A stretch of 64,000 nucleotides of DNA from the NCBI RefSeq assembly GCF_018332695.1, contig NZ_BOQN01000050.1, positions 124,001 to 188,000 of the forward strand, in the 5' to 3' direction. A model generated the notes under the pieces. It saw only the letters and a list, made by a program, of their open reading frames with translations, was not told where the DNA came from and searched no databases. Positions 8,313-16,851 of this stretch are shown one piece after another (the stretch's first letter is position 1; the number at the start of each line of letters is the position of its first letter). This stretch comes from Paractinoplanes toevensis (GTDB taxonomy: Bacteria; Actinomycetota; Actinomycetes; Mycobacteriales; Micromonosporaceae). A program made the translations under genes and the position numbers.

Positions 8313-8677
8313 TGCTGGCTCCTCGCCTCGCTGGGAACGCCGCCGGCCAGCACGCTGCCCACGACGTCGACGAATTCGTTCCATTGCGCGGTCCAATCGG
8401 TGAGCCGCGCATGCCCGGCGTCGGAGACCGCGTAGACCTTGCGGGCCGGGCCGTGCGGGCTGTCCTGCACTTCCTGGGCGACCAGGCCGAGCCGCCGCAT
8501 GCGGGTCAGCAGCGGATAGATCGTGCCGTAACCGACCGACGGAAAGCCCGCCTCGCCGACCCGCTGCACCAGCTCATAGCCGTGGGCCGGCCGCTCCGAG
8601 AGCAGCGCCAGCAGGCACATGTCGAGCGCACCGCGCAGCAGCTGAGCCTGCCGGTCCGCCTCCCCGCCGTCTATCAT
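8309..8677 (-). CDS. PadR-family transcriptional repressor
   Basis: A 122-residue PadR protein with a winged helix (LLSERPAHGYELVQRVGEAG, then a YGTIYPLLTRMRRLGLV recognition segment) and a C-terminal dimerisation helix. I placed the start at ATG 8677, not the in-frame ATG at 8686, because the predicted -10 element covers 8685-8690; the transcript would begin at or next to this codon, making it leaderless. A PadR-type ATGT/ACAT palindrome covers the start, implying autorepression of this gene and the coupled membrane-protein gene. Confidence 0.88.
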   Translation of the reverse strand: MIDGGEADRQAQLLRGALDMCLLALLSERPAHGYELVQRVGEAGFPSVGYGTIYPLLTRMRRLGLVAQEVQDSPHGPARKVYAVSDAGHARLTDWTAQWNEFVDVVGSVLAGGVPSEARSQQ

Positions 8678-8686
8678 GTGACACAT
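8676..8686. promoter_or_regulatory. PadR operator (ATGT-N3-ACAT)
   Basis: The palindrome ATGTGACACAT matches the ATGT/ACAT dyad recognised by PadR proteins. It overlaps the predicted -10 element and start codon of the padR gene, so bound repressor would block transcription start. Confidence 0.65.
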
Positions 8687-8714
8687 AATAGTCGCGCTAT
8701 TAGGCGCCGCACAA
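8685..8714 (-). promoter_or_regulatory. Promoter of the padR operon
   Basis: Minus strand TTGTGC (8714-8709), an 18-bp spacer and TATTAT (8690-8685). The spacing to ATG 8677 predicts a leaderless mRNA. Confidence 0.5.
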
Positions 8715-8722
8715 TACCGGCC

Positions 8723-9301
8723 CTAGCCCGCCGGCCGTTCGGGCTGAGGCTGACGCAGACCCGAGATCAAAAGCGTGACGATCCGGCGTACGTCGTAATT
8801 GGGGTCCTGGACAGCCCAGGCGACCAGGTCGCCGACGGCCCGGATCAGCTCATAGGCCCGGATGTCCGCCACCACCTCGCCGGATTCGGTGGCCGCGGCC
8901 AGCAGATCGGACAGGACCGGGACCAGGCGATCGAGGAAGAGTTGATGCAGCGCGGTGTAACCGGCGGCGTCGCCCTGCCACACCTTGGCCACGCCGTGCT
9001 TGGTGGCGAGGAAGTCGACGAAGAGGTGGACCCAGTCGAGCAGCGCGGCGAACGGCGACGGCGCCGCGGCCAGCAGGGCGGGGCCGGCTTCCGCACACGC
9101 GTCGATCTGATGCCGGTAGACCGCGACCATCAGGTCCGCCCGGGTCGGGAAGTGCCGGTAGAGAGTGCCCATGCCCACCCCGGCGGCCGCGGCCACCTCG
9201 CGGACCGTGGCACCGACCCCGGAGGTGGCGAACACCCTGGCGGCGGCGTCCAGCAGCGCCCGCTCGTTCCGCTCGACGTCCGCCCGGCGCTTCGGCTCCA
9301 T
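8723..9301 (-). CDS. TetR-family repressor
   Basis: A 192-residue regulator with the HTH TVREVAAAAGVGMGTLYRHF at about residues 30-49 and a TetR C-terminal domain with conserved AVGDLVAWAV. ATG 9301 begins the homologous region (MEPKRRADVERNERALLDAA); GTG and TTG codons upstream (to 9328) are alternatives. It is divergent from an alpha/beta hydrolase gene, and three copies of a GGAGC-N3-GCTCC palindrome lie between them, so it very probably represses both. Confidence 0.9.
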   Translation of the reverse strand: MEPKRRADVERNERALLDAAARVFATSGVGATVREVAAAAGVGMGTLYRHFPTRADLMVAVYRHQIDACAEAGPALLAAAPSPFAALLDWVHLFVDFLATKHGVAKVWQGDAAGYTALHQLFLDRLVPVLSDLLAAATESGEVVADIRAYELIRAVGDLVAWAVQDPNYDVRRIVTLLISGLRQPQPERPAG

Positions 9302-9331
9302 CCGGGGATTGTGCCACGTCACAGTCAAAAA

Positions 9332-9402
9332 CGGAGCAAGGCTCCGATCCGCCCTTGAAAAACGGAACAGCGCTCCGTACGTTGAAGTGGAGCACCGCTC
9401 CG
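9332..9402. promoter_or_regulatory. Triple TetR operator array
   Basis: Three palindromes in the divergent region: CGGAGCAAGGCTCCG (9332-9346), CGGAACAGCGCTCCG (9363-9377) and TGGAGCACCGCTCCG (9388-9402). Consensus GGAGC-N3-GCTCC. The middle copy fills the spacer of a plus-strand promoter, TTGAAA (9355-9360), 17 bp, TACGTT (9378-9383). Confidence 0.75.
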
Positions 9403-9420
9403 AATCCCTGAGGACACCCC

Positions 9421-10317
9421 ATGCCTGATCAGATCCTGTCCCTCAAGCCCGTTGTCCTGGCCGTGCCCGGCCGTGGTGACGACCTCCAGGTCCGCGTCTC
9501 CGCCCCGGCGGCCGGCTCCGGTCTGCCGGTCATCGTCTTCGCGCACGGCTACGGCCAGGCGATGGACTCCTACGATCCGCTCGTCGACCACTGGGCGGCG
9601 AACGGTTTCGTCGTCGTCCAGCCGACCTTCCTCGATTCCGCGACGCTCGGCCTCACCCCCGCCGACCCGCGTTACCCCACCATCTGGCGGACCCGGATCG
9701 ACGACCTCGAGCGCGTCATTGAGGACCTCGGCACGATCGTCGCCGCGGTGCCTGGGCTGGCCGGCCGGGTCGACCCGGAACGCCTCGCGGTCGCCGGCCA
9801 CTCCTGGGGCGGCCAGTCCGTCGGCATGCTGCTCGGCGCCCGCGTCATCGGCCCGGACGGGCAGCCCGGCGAGGACCGCACCGACCACCGGGTGAAGGCC
9901 GGCGTCCTGCTGGCCACGACCGGGCTCGGCGGGGACGATCTCGTCCCGTTCGCGAAGGAGAACTTCGCGTTCATGAGCCCGGACTTCACCCAGCTGAAGA
10001 CGCCGACCCTGGTCATCGCGGGCGACGACGACCAGTCGGCGCTCTCCACCCGCGGCCCGGACTGGTTCACCGACGTCTACCGGCTCAGCCCCGGCGCGCG
10101 GAGCCTGGTCACGGTGTTCGGCGGCCGGCACTCGCTCGGCGGCATCCACGCCTATCAGGCCGCCGACACCACCGACGAGAGCCCGGAGCGCGTCGACCTG
10201 GTCCGCCGCACCTCGACGGCGTTCCTGCGGACGGAGCTCGGCATCGACACCACCGCGTGGGACGCCGCGATCGCCACCGCCGGAGCGGCCGGCCGCATCG
10301 ACTCAGGGAAGCAATGA
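9421..10317 (+). CDS. Alpha/beta hydrolase (chlorophyllase/dienelactone hydrolase-like)
   Basis: A 298-residue cytoplasmic hydrolase. The oxyanion-hole strand is VIVFAHGYGQ at about residue 40; the nucleophile elbow GHSWGG is at about residue 125; a candidate Asp lies in AGDDDQSA near 201 and the His in GGRHSLGG near 237, completing a Ser-Asp-His triad. Start ATG 9421 is preceded by TGAGGACACCCC. The gene is controlled by the divergent TetR protein through three operators. The natural substrate is unknown; an ester or lactone detoxified on exposure is a reasonable guess. Confidence 0.85.
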   Translation: MPDQILSLKPVVLAVPGRGDDLQVRVSAPAAGSGLPVIVFAHGYGQAMDSYDPLVDHWAANGFVVVQPTFLDSATLGLTPADPRYPTIWRTRIDDLERVIEDLGTIVAAVPGLAGRVDPERLAVAGHSWGGQSVGMLLGARVIGPDGQPGEDRTDHRVKAGVLLATTGLGGDDLVPFAKENFAFMSPDFTQLKTPTLVIAGDDDQSALSTRGPDWFTDVYRLSPGARSLVTVFGGRHSLGGIHAYQAADTTDESPERVDLVRRTSTAFLRTELGIDTTAWDAAIATAGAAGRIDSGKQ

Positions 10318-10328
10318 CGCTGACACCC

Positions 10329-10985
10329 TTATCGGACGAGGCCGATGTCGTACGCGAAAATGACGGCGTGCACGCGGTTACGCAGGTTCAGTTTGGCCAG
10401 GACGCTGCCGACGTGCGTCTTGACCGTCGCGTCCGACACCACCAGTTGGTCGGCGATCTCGGCGTTGGACAATCCGGCCGCCACCGCCCGCAGCACCTCC
10501 CGCTCGCGCGGGGTGAGCTGGTCGAGAGCCGCGCGCACATGCTCGGTGGACGGGCCCGGCAGGTGGGCGGCGTGGACGTCGAGCAGGCGCCGGGTGATAC
10601 GCGGTGAGACGACCGCGTCGCCGTCGGCCACCGCGCGGATGGCCCGGGCCAGCTCGTCGACCGGCACGTCCTTGAGGACGAACCCGCTGGCGCCGGCCCG
10701 CAGTGCCGCGAAGGCGTACTCGTCGAGGTCGAAGGTGGTCAGGATGAGCACGCGGGCGGCCGGCTCGCGGGCCACGATCCGGCGGGTGGCCTCGATCCCG
10801 TCGACGCCGGGCATCCGGACGTCCATGAGCGTCACGTCCGGGCGTAGTTCGGCGGCCAGCCGGACCGCCTCGGCGCCGTCCGGGGCCTCGCCGACGATGT
10901 CGATGTCGTCGGTCTCCTCGAGAATCATCCGGAAACCGGTCCTGATCAGGGCCTGGTCGTCGGCCAGGAGCAGGCGGATCGTCAT
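10329..10985 (-). CDS. NarL/LuxR-family response regulator
   Basis: A 218-residue regulator: receiver domain at residues 1-120 with the acidic pair in LLLADDQ, phosphoacceptor Asp in DVTLMDVRMPG and Lys in FVLKDVP; then a LuxR-type HTH (LTPREREVLRAVAAGLSNAE at about 155-174). ATG 10985 overlaps the stop of the kinase gene by 4 bp. The pair forms a typical actinobacterial two-component system; the stimulus and targets are unknown. Confidence 0.93.
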   Translation of the reverse strand: MTIRLLLADDQALIRTGFRMILEETDDIDIVGEAPDGAEAVRLAAELRPDVTLMDVRMPGVDGIEATRRIVAREPAARVLILTTFDLDEYAFAALRAGASGFVLKDVPVDELARAIRAVADGDAVVSPRITRRLLDVHAAHLPGPSTEHVRAALDQLTPREREVLRAVAAGLSNAEIADQLVVSDATVKTHVGSVLAKLNLRNRVHAVIFAYDIGLVR

Positions 10986-12235
10986 CGGGCGGTCCCGCCC
11001 GCCACGGCCTCGACCGGCAGGGCCAGGTCGGCGCGGACGCGCCATCCGCCGCTGGGATCCGGTCCGGCGCTGACCGTGCCGGCGTAGACCGCGGCCCGTT
11101 CGCGCATGCCGGCCAGCCCGTGCCCGGTGTTCGGGCGGCCCACCGCGGGAGCCCCGTCGTCATGCACCTCGACGGTCACCGAGCCGGGCCGGTGGGCGAT
11201 GGCGACACCGACCCGGCGGGGGCCGATCGCGTGCTTGAGCGTGTTGGTCAGGGCTTCCTGCACGATGCGGTAGACCGCCAACTCGGCGCCCGGCGGCATG
11301 GCGGTGGGCACGCCGGTGACGGCCGATGTGACGGTCAGGCCGGTCGACCGAACCTGATCGAGCAGGTCGTCGAGCTGCGCGAGGCCGGGCTGCGGCCGGC
11401 GGTCGGCCAGGGCCTCCTCGGTGTGCAGCACGCCGAGCAGCCGGCGCATCTCGCCGAGGGCCTGGCGCCCGGTGACCGCCACCTGGCGCATCGCCTCGCC
11501 GGCCCGGTGCGGTTCGGCCGCCTGCTTGCGGACGGCCCCCTCGGACAGCGTCACCATGACCGACAGGCTGTGGGCGACCACGTCGTGCATCTCCCGGGCG
11601 ATGCGGGCCCGCTCGGCGGCCGCGGCGATCATGGCCTGCTGGGCCGCCCGCTGGGTGAGGGCGTGCAGGGCACTGCGCCTGTACCGCACGCTGAGCCCCA
11701 GCGTCAGGACGGCGACCACCGGAGCGGACAGCAGCACGAACGTCCCGGCCCACGAGGCGGTCCCGGCCCACAGCCCGGTCTCCGGCCGGCGGACGGCGAC
11801 CAGCAGAGCACCCACCTCGATCACGCCGGCCGCGACGATCGCCACCCGCATCGGACAACGGCTCGCCACGGTGTAGAGGTAGATCAACAGGGTCAGGTCG
11901 GCCGCCACCTGCACCCCGGCCAGCCAATGAGCCAGCGCGACGGCCGCCGCGAAGGCGAACGTCGTGACCGGGAATCGGCGGCGCCAGCTCAGCGGGACCA
12001 CCAGCAGGGCGCTGAACAGCACCAACAGGCCGAACTGCGGGTCCGGGTGGGTGGCGTGATAGTAGATCTGAGGCAGCGTCCCGGCCGCGGCGACCACCGC
12101 CAGCACCACATCGGCCGCCAGGGGGTGCCGGCCGATCATCGCGGCGGCCCGGCTCGCGGCCCGGCTCGGCGCGGTGGGGCGCGGACCGTCCGACAACCAG
12201 GCGTGCCACCACGCCAGCACGTGCCGAAGCGTCAT
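10982..12235 (-). CDS. Sensor histidine kinase (HisKA_3 type)
   Basis: A 417-residue membrane kinase. About five hydrophobic segments occupy residues 40-185. The HisKA_3 dimerisation helix contains the phosphorylated His in RIAREMHDVVAHSLSVMV at about residue 216. The HATPase domain has the N-box VQEALTNTLKHA and the G-box GHGLAGMRERA. It is translated just ahead of, and coupled to, the response regulator gene. No large extracellular sensor domain is visible, so sensing probably occurs in or at the membrane. Confidence 0.93.
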   Translation of the reverse strand: MTLRHVLAWWHAWLSDGPRPTAPSRAASRAAAMIGRHPLAADVVLAVVAAAGTLPQIYYHATHPDPQFGLLVLFSALLVVPLSWRRRFPVTTFAFAAAVALAHWLAGVQVAADLTLLIYLYTVASRCPMRVAIVAAGVIEVGALLVAVRRPETGLWAGTASWAGTFVLLSAPVVAVLTLGLSVRYRRSALHALTQRAAQQAMIAAAAERARIAREMHDVVAHSLSVMVTLSEGAVRKQAAEPHRAGEAMRQVAVTGRQALGEMRRLLGVLHTEEALADRRPQPGLAQLDDLLDQVRSTGLTVTSAVTGVPTAMPPGAELAVYRIVQEALTNTLKHAIGPRRVGVAIAHRPGSVTVEVHDDGAPAVGRPNTGHGLAGMRERAAVYAGTVSAGPDPSGGWRVRADLALPVEAVAGGTAR

Positions 12236-12378
12236 GTGGGCCAGCCTAGGTAACCGGCCGCCGGAATCCGTCCGACCCCGGGCTGAACTTCGTCTCCCCC
12301 TTTATGAGGAGACTCCGCCGCAGGAGACCATCCCGAGGCCCGAGGTTTTCCCGATCCGCTTTCCGTACGTTCGTATTC

Positions 12379-12978
12379 ATGCCATTCACCGCGAACGCCG
12401 CCTATGATCGGGTCCTGGCCGACGATCGGAATTACCACATCGTATTCCTCGTCGTAGGCGGCCTTTTCACACTCCTTCTGCTGCTCCTCTGCGTATTTTC
12501 CTGGAAGCGATTCAAACGGGCTCCTCGCCGCACCTTCGAGCGGCGCACCTATCTCTCCTTCGGAACGGCAAGCCTGTTTCTGCTGCTGTTTATGGCCGTC
12601 GCCCTCTGGGCCAATGTGACCAGCGTCGCCAACCCTCGTAAGACGCTTTCCGGAACGACCTTCTCCCCGCTCGGCGAGGCCTGGATCCGGGCCGGCAGCG
12701 CTCAGATCTCACCGCAGCTCCAGCTGGCGATCGACGACCGTCTCGCGTGGCAGCGACCGAAGGCCGTCATCTGCGCTGTTCTGCTCGTGGCATTCGTGAC
12801 GCTCACCGGGTATCTCTGGCGAACGCTCATCCGCCGGTCCACCACCGGCCGACCGGTCCGGCTGATGCTGTGCGCCGGTGTCCTGTCGGCCGTCGCCAGT
12901 CTGCTGCTGATGCTGATGGTCATCGGCAACACGGAAGGCGCACTGGCACCCCTGACTCTGACCGTGATCTACGGTTGA
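12379..12978 (+). CDS. Hypothetical four-helix membrane protein
   Basis: A 199-residue protein with four strong hydrophobic segments: FLVVGGLFTLLLLLLCVF near residue 22, LFLLLFMAVALWANV near 70, VICAVLLVAFVTLTGYL near 135 and LCAGVLSAVASLLLMLMV near 170. The stretch between segments 2 and 3 (about 40 residues) would lie outside the membrane. I do not recognise the family. ATG 12379 is the likely start; an in-frame ATG at 12304 would add an Arg-rich extension without a ribosome-binding site. Confidence 0.65.
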   Translation: MPFTANAAYDRVLADDRNYHIVFLVVGGLFTLLLLLLCVFSWKRFKRAPRRTFERRTYLSFGTASLFLLLFMAVALWANVTSVANPRKTLSGTTFSPLGEAWIRAGSAQISPQLQLAIDDRLAWQRPKAVICAVLLVAFVTLTGYLWRTLIRRSTTGRPVRLMLCAGVLSAVASLLLMLMVIGNTEGALAPLTLTVIYG

Positions 12979-12987
12979 ATCATCGGA

Positions 12988-13944
12988 ATGAGCCGCCTCT
13001 ATCCCGAGATCGAACCATTCGCGCACGGCATGCTCGACGTCGGCGACGGGCACTCCGTCTACTGGGAGAGCTGCGGCAACCCGCTCGGCAAACCGGCGCT
13101 GGTGCTGCATGGTGGCCCCGGCTCGGGAGCCGGTGCCTTTTGGCGGCGGTTCTTCGACCCGGCGATCTACCGGGTGGTCCTGTTCGACCAGCGCGGCTGC
13201 GAGCGCAGCACGCCCGACGCGGGCGACGTGCGCACCGACCTGTCGACCAACACGATGCCGCATCTGCTGGCCGACATCGAAAAGTTGCGCACTCACCTGG
13301 AGATCGACCGCTGGTTGCTGCTCGGCGGGTCGTGGGGCAGCGCGCTCGGCCTCGGCTACGCCCAGCGGCACCCCGACCGGGTGAGCGAGGTGGTGCTGTT
13401 CAGCGTCGTCACGAGCACCCCGGCCGAGCATCGCTGGCTCACCCGCGACCTCGGGCGGATCTTCCCCGAGCAGTGGGAACGGTTCCGCGACGCGGTGCCG
13501 GCGGCGGACCGCGACGGCAACCTGCCGGCCGCCTACGCCCGGCTGCTGGCCGACCCCGACGAGACCGTACGGGACCGGGCCGCGCGAGCCTGGTGCGCCT
13601 GGGAGGACGCGCTGGTCTCCAACGTGCCGGGCAGCCGGCCCGACCCCCGGTACGAGGACCCGGCGTTCCGGATGACCTTCACCCGCCTGGTCACCCACTA
13701 CTGGGCGCACGACGGCTGGTTCGCCGACGGCGAGCTGATGGCGGGCGCACACCGGCTCGCCGGCATTCCCGGCGTGCTCGTGCACGGCCGGCTGGACCTC
13801 GGCAGCCCCGCCGACATCCCGTGGCGGCTCGCCCAGCTCTGGCCCGGGGTGCGGTTGGAGCTGATCGACGAGGCCGGCCACGGTACCGCCCGCGGCGTCG
13901 GCGACGTGGTCATCGACGCCCTGGACCACTTCGGCGCTGCCTGA
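12988..13944 (+). CDS. pip: Proline iminopeptidase (prolyl aminopeptidase)
   Basis: A 318-residue S33 alpha/beta-hydrolase peptidase that removes N-terminal proline from peptides in the cytoplasm. Family signatures: LHGGPGSG at about residue 40, DQRGCERSTP near 71, nucleophile GGSWGS near 113, the catalytic Asp in GRLDLGSP near 270 and His in DEAGHG near 297. Length and motif order match known enzymes. It follows the membrane-protein gene by 9 nt and may be co-transcribed. Confidence 0.93.
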   Translation: MSRLYPEIEPFAHGMLDVGDGHSVYWESCGNPLGKPALVLHGGPGSGAGAFWRRFFDPAIYRVVLFDQRGCERSTPDAGDVRTDLSTNTMPHLLADIEKLRTHLEIDRWLLLGGSWGSALGLGYAQRHPDRVSEVVLFSVVTSTPAEHRWLTRDLGRIFPEQWERFRDAVPAADRDGNLPAAYARLLADPDETVRDRAARAWCAWEDALVSNVPGSRPDPRYEDPAFRMTFTRLVTHYWAHDGWFADGELMAGAHRLAGIPGVLVHGRLDLGSPADIPWRLAQLWPGVRLELIDEAGHGTARGVGDVVIDALDHFGAA

Positions 13945-13989
13945 CGGGGAGCGGATGGCCGACTTGCGTGCCGGTCTAGCATTCGCGGT

Positions 13990-14679
13990 ATGTCCCGACT
14001 CCGCCCCGTCCTCGCGCTGTCCGCCGTTCTGTTCGTGCTGGTCGCGTGCACCCCTGACAAGGCCACGACCAGCGGAAGTACGGCGCCGGCGGCGAACCTG
14101 CCGGCGGGCGACGCGCTGGTGAAGGAGTCCGCCACGGCGATGCGTGAGATCAGGACCGCGCAGTTCCTGATCACCGCCGAGGGCGAGGTCGCCGGGCTCA
14201 GCCTGCGCCGCGCCGAGGGCACGCTGACCAAGGAGGGCAGCGCGAAGGGCACCGCGCAGGTCGAGCAGTCCGGCGCGGCCGTCGAGCTGGAGTTCGTGAT
14301 CGTCGGCGACAAGCTCTACCTGAAGGGACCGACCGGCGGTTACCAGGCGCTGCCGCTCACCCTCGCCGCCAACGTCTACGACCCGTCGGCGATCCTCGAC
14401 CCCGAGCGTGGCATCGCCAAGGTGCTCGGCTCGGCCACCGGCGCCACCACCGAGGCGTCCGAACAGGTCGACGGCAAGGACGCCTGGCGCGTCGCGGTGA
14501 CCACGACCGGCACCGACCTGGCCGGGCTGATCCCCGGCCTGACCGGCAGCATCCCGGCGAAACTGTGGATCGCCGATGCCGACAAGCGCCTGCTCAAGGC
14601 CGCCTTCACGCTGTCCGGCGGCACGGCCACGGTGACGTTCAAGGAGTTCGACGCACCGGTGACGATCAGTGCGCCCTAG
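13990..14679 (+). CDS. LprG/LppX-family lipoprotein
   Basis: A 229-residue lipoprotein with lipobox LVAC at about residue 20, then a LppX_LprAFG-like domain (LVKESATAMREIRTAQF near 47, VIVGDKLYLKG near 100, FKEFDAPVTI at the end). In mycobacteria LprG carries triacylated lipids to the surface together with the MFS pump P55. Here too the next gene, overlapping by 11 bp, encodes an MFS pump, so the lprG-P55 arrangement is conserved. Cargo in this organism is unknown. Confidence 0.85.
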   Translation: MSRLRPVLALSAVLFVLVACTPDKATTSGSTAPAANLPAGDALVKESATAMREIRTAQFLITAEGEVAGLSLRRAEGTLTKEGSAKGTAQVEQSGAAVELEFVIVGDKLYLKGPTGGYQALPLTLAANVYDPSAILDPERGIAKVLGSATGATTEASEQVDGKDAWRVAVTTTGTDLAGLIPGLTGSIPAKLWIADADKRLLKAAFTLSGGTATVTFKEFDAPVTISAP

Positions 14680-16198
14680 CGCCACGGCCGCCGCGCCGGC
14701 CTCGGCCCGGCGGCGCCTGGCGATCAGCGTCGGTGGCGCCACCGTCCTGCTTGCGGCGCTTGACGCGTACGTCGTGGTGACCGTTCTGACCGACATCCTG
14801 GCCGACGTGCACATCCCGCTCAACCGGCTCGAGCGCGCCACCCCGATCGTGACCGGCTATCTGCTCGGTTACGTGGCCGGCATGCCGCTGCTCGGTTCGC
14901 TCTCCGATCGGTTCGGCCGCCGTACGGTCATCGTGGTCTGCCTGGGCGGCTTCGCCGCGGGTTCGGCGATGACGGCCGGCTCGGGTGAGTCGATCCACTG
15001 GCTGGTGGTCGGCCGCGGGTTGCAGGGGCTGGTCGGCGGCGCGCTGCTGCCGGTGACGATGGCCCTGGCCGGCGACCTCTGGACGGCGCAGCACCGCCGC
15101 GCGGTCGTCCTCGGCGCGGTCGGCGCCGCGCAGGAGTTGGGCAGCGTGCTCGGCCCGATCTACGGCGGTGCGGTGGCCGCGCTGATCGGCTGGCGGGGCA
15201 TCTTCTGGATCAACATTCCGCTGGCCGCGCTGGCCGCCGTCGCCGTGCTGTTCGCGCTCCCCCGGGAAACCGCCGCCCGACCGCACCGGCCCGGCGTCGA
15301 CGTCCTCGGCGGCATCCTGCTCGCCACCGGTCTGGCCCTGCTGGTAGTCGGCCTCTACAACCCGGATCCGGCACGCGCGGTGCTGCCGACGTGGGGCCCC
15401 TCGACCCTCGGCGCGGCGGTAGCCGTACTCGTAATTTTTGGTTTGTGGGAAAGCCGGTCCCGCACCAAGCTGTTCGACCCGGCGGGCGTACGCATGGTGC
15501 CTTTCGTCGCCGCGCTCGGCGCGAGTTTCTGCACCGGCGCGGCCCTGATGGTGACGCTCGTCGACGTCCAGCTGGTCGCGCAGACACTGCTCGGCCGGGA
15601 CGCGTTCGGCGGCACGCTGCTGCTCACCCGCTTCCTGATCGCCCTGCCGGTCGGCGCCGTGCTCGGCGGCGCGGTGCTCGCCCGCCTGGGCGAGCGTCTG
15701 GTCACCCTGATCGGCCTGCTGACGGCCGCTTGCGGGTACGGGCTGATCGCCTACTGGCCGGCCGACGTGCTCGCGGCCCGCTACGCCGGAATCCTGCCCC
15801 GCCTCGACACCGACCTGGCGATAGCCGGCCTCGGCCTGGGCCTGGTCATCGCACCGCTGGCCGCGGCGGTGCTGCGCGTGACGCCCCCCGACCGGCACGG
15901 CGTGGCCTCGGCGGCCGCGGTCGTCGCCCGGATGGTCGGCATGCTGCTGGGCGTCGCCGCGCTGACCGCGTGGGGCCTGCACCGCTTCCAGGCACTGACC
16001 GCAACCCTGAACACCCCGCTGCCGTTCGGCGTGGACCCGGCCGAATACCGCGACCGGCTGGCCGTCTACGAGGTGGCGCTGAAGGCCGCCCTGCAAACCG
16101 AATACCGAGAGATCTTCCTGGTCACGGCCGCCCTCTGCGCAGTGGGCGCCCTGCTCGGCCTGCTGCTGGGCGGCCGGCCCACCACCAACCCCGTCTAG
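14669..16198 (+). CDS. MFS transporter, P55-like (LprG partner)
   Basis: A 509-residue 14-helix-type major facilitator. The start is the GTG at 14669 inside the last codons of the lipoprotein gene. Motif A is seen in GSLSDRFGRRTVIV at about residues 78-91 and the motif C region in GSVLGPIYGG near 158. It ends GLLLGGRPTTNPV. By analogy with mycobacterial P55 it should export lipids or lipophilic compounds, powered by the proton gradient, with the lipoprotein as acceptor. Direct gene overlap supports joint function. Confidence 0.88.
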   Translation: MRPSATAAAPASARRRLAISVGGATVLLAALDAYVVVTVLTDILADVHIPLNRLERATPIVTGYLLGYVAGMPLLGSLSDRFGRRTVIVVCLGGFAAGSAMTAGSGESIHWLVVGRGLQGLVGGALLPVTMALAGDLWTAQHRRAVVLGAVGAAQELGSVLGPIYGGAVAALIGWRGIFWINIPLAALAAVAVLFALPRETAARPHRPGVDVLGGILLATGLALLVVGLYNPDPARAVLPTWGPSTLGAAVAVLVIFGLWESRSRTKLFDPAGVRMVPFVAALGASFCTGAALMVTLVDVQLVAQTLLGRDAFGGTLLLTRFLIALPVGAVLGGAVLARLGERLVTLIGLLTAACGYGLIAYWPADVLAARYAGILPRLDTDLAIAGLGLGLVIAPLAAAVLRVTPPDRHGVASAAAVVARMVGMLLGVAALTAWGLHRFQALTATLNTPLPFGVDPAEYRDRLAVYEVALKAALQTEYREIFLVTAALCAVGALLGLLLGGRPTTNPV

Positions 16199-16208
16199 CA
16201 TCGCCGGC

Positions 16209-16444
16209 ATGGCAACGCGGCTGGTGCAGATCAACATGAAGGCCAGGGACGACGCAGCGCTGGGCGCTTTCCGGGCGGAGGCGCTCGGCTGGGCAATCTC
16301 CAACGAAGGACCGGGCGTGCGGCCGAGGCGACCAGACTGCAGACGCTCGGCGCCACCACGGTCGACCTGCGCCGGGCCGACATCCCGTGGACGGTCCTGG
16401 CCGACCCGGAAGGCAACGAGTTCTGCCTGCTGACCCCAGCCTGA
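16209..16444 (+). pseudogene. Glyoxalase/VOC-family pseudogene with internal deletion
   Basis: Residues 1-37 (MATRLVQINMKARDDAAL through SNEGPGV) look like the start of a VOC-family protein. From about 16321 the reading shifts frame to RLQTLGATTVDLRRADIPW and WTVLADPEGNEFCLLTPA, a typical VOC C-terminus, ending with TGA at 16442-16444. The middle of the domain, probably 40-60 residues, is missing, and the two parts are out of frame. It is clearly non-functional as a VOC enzyme. Confidence 0.85.
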
Positions 16445-16630
16445 CTAGAGCCGCGACGAAATTCGCGGATCGTCCTCAGGCAGCTCATGCACCCGGCCGT
16501 TCTTGTCGACGACCATCACGACCCGAACCACCCGAGCCTTCAGCGCCCGCGCGGCCAAGCCCACCGCACCCACCATCCCCGCCGCCACGCCGATCATGGC
16601 CGGAGACAACATGTCCGCACTCAATGCCAT
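16445..16630 (-). CDS. Small membrane protein of unknown function
   Basis: A 61-residue protein with one hydrophobic helix (MLSPAMIGVAAGMVGAVGLA) followed by a basic turn and a short hydrophilic tail (DKNGRVHELPEDDP). The ATG at 16630 has GGGAGG 9-14 nt upstream, which supports a real gene. No family recognised. It abuts the VOC pseudogene, convergent, with no gap. Confidence 0.6.
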   Translation of the reverse strand: MALSADMLSPAMIGVAAGMVGAVGLAARALKARVVRVVMVVDKNGRVHELPEDDPRISSRL

Positions 16631-16851
16631 AGCCGCGGTCCTCCCGTGAGCCGGTTACCCAAACAACGCTACCCGCTCGCCAGGACCCACTCGCCGACCG
16701 AGTTGTCCGGTTATGCGAGGTGTGTCGACTCGGGTCCGTAACGCGAACGGTGTTTCTGGCATCAGGCAGTAGCGGTCGCCCGTCCGGCCGGTCAGCTCCA
16801 AGCCCCGCTCCCGGGCCTCGGCCACCAACGCCCCAGCTCGGTCAGCGGTTC

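Noticed and set aside
16640..16851. Minus-strand stretch reading LVAEARERGLELTG, similar to the N-terminal region of IS256-family transposases, next to the broken oxidase gene
   Set aside because: Only about 15 residues look similar, with no inverted repeats or further transposase sequence; too weak to call an insertion-sequence remnant.
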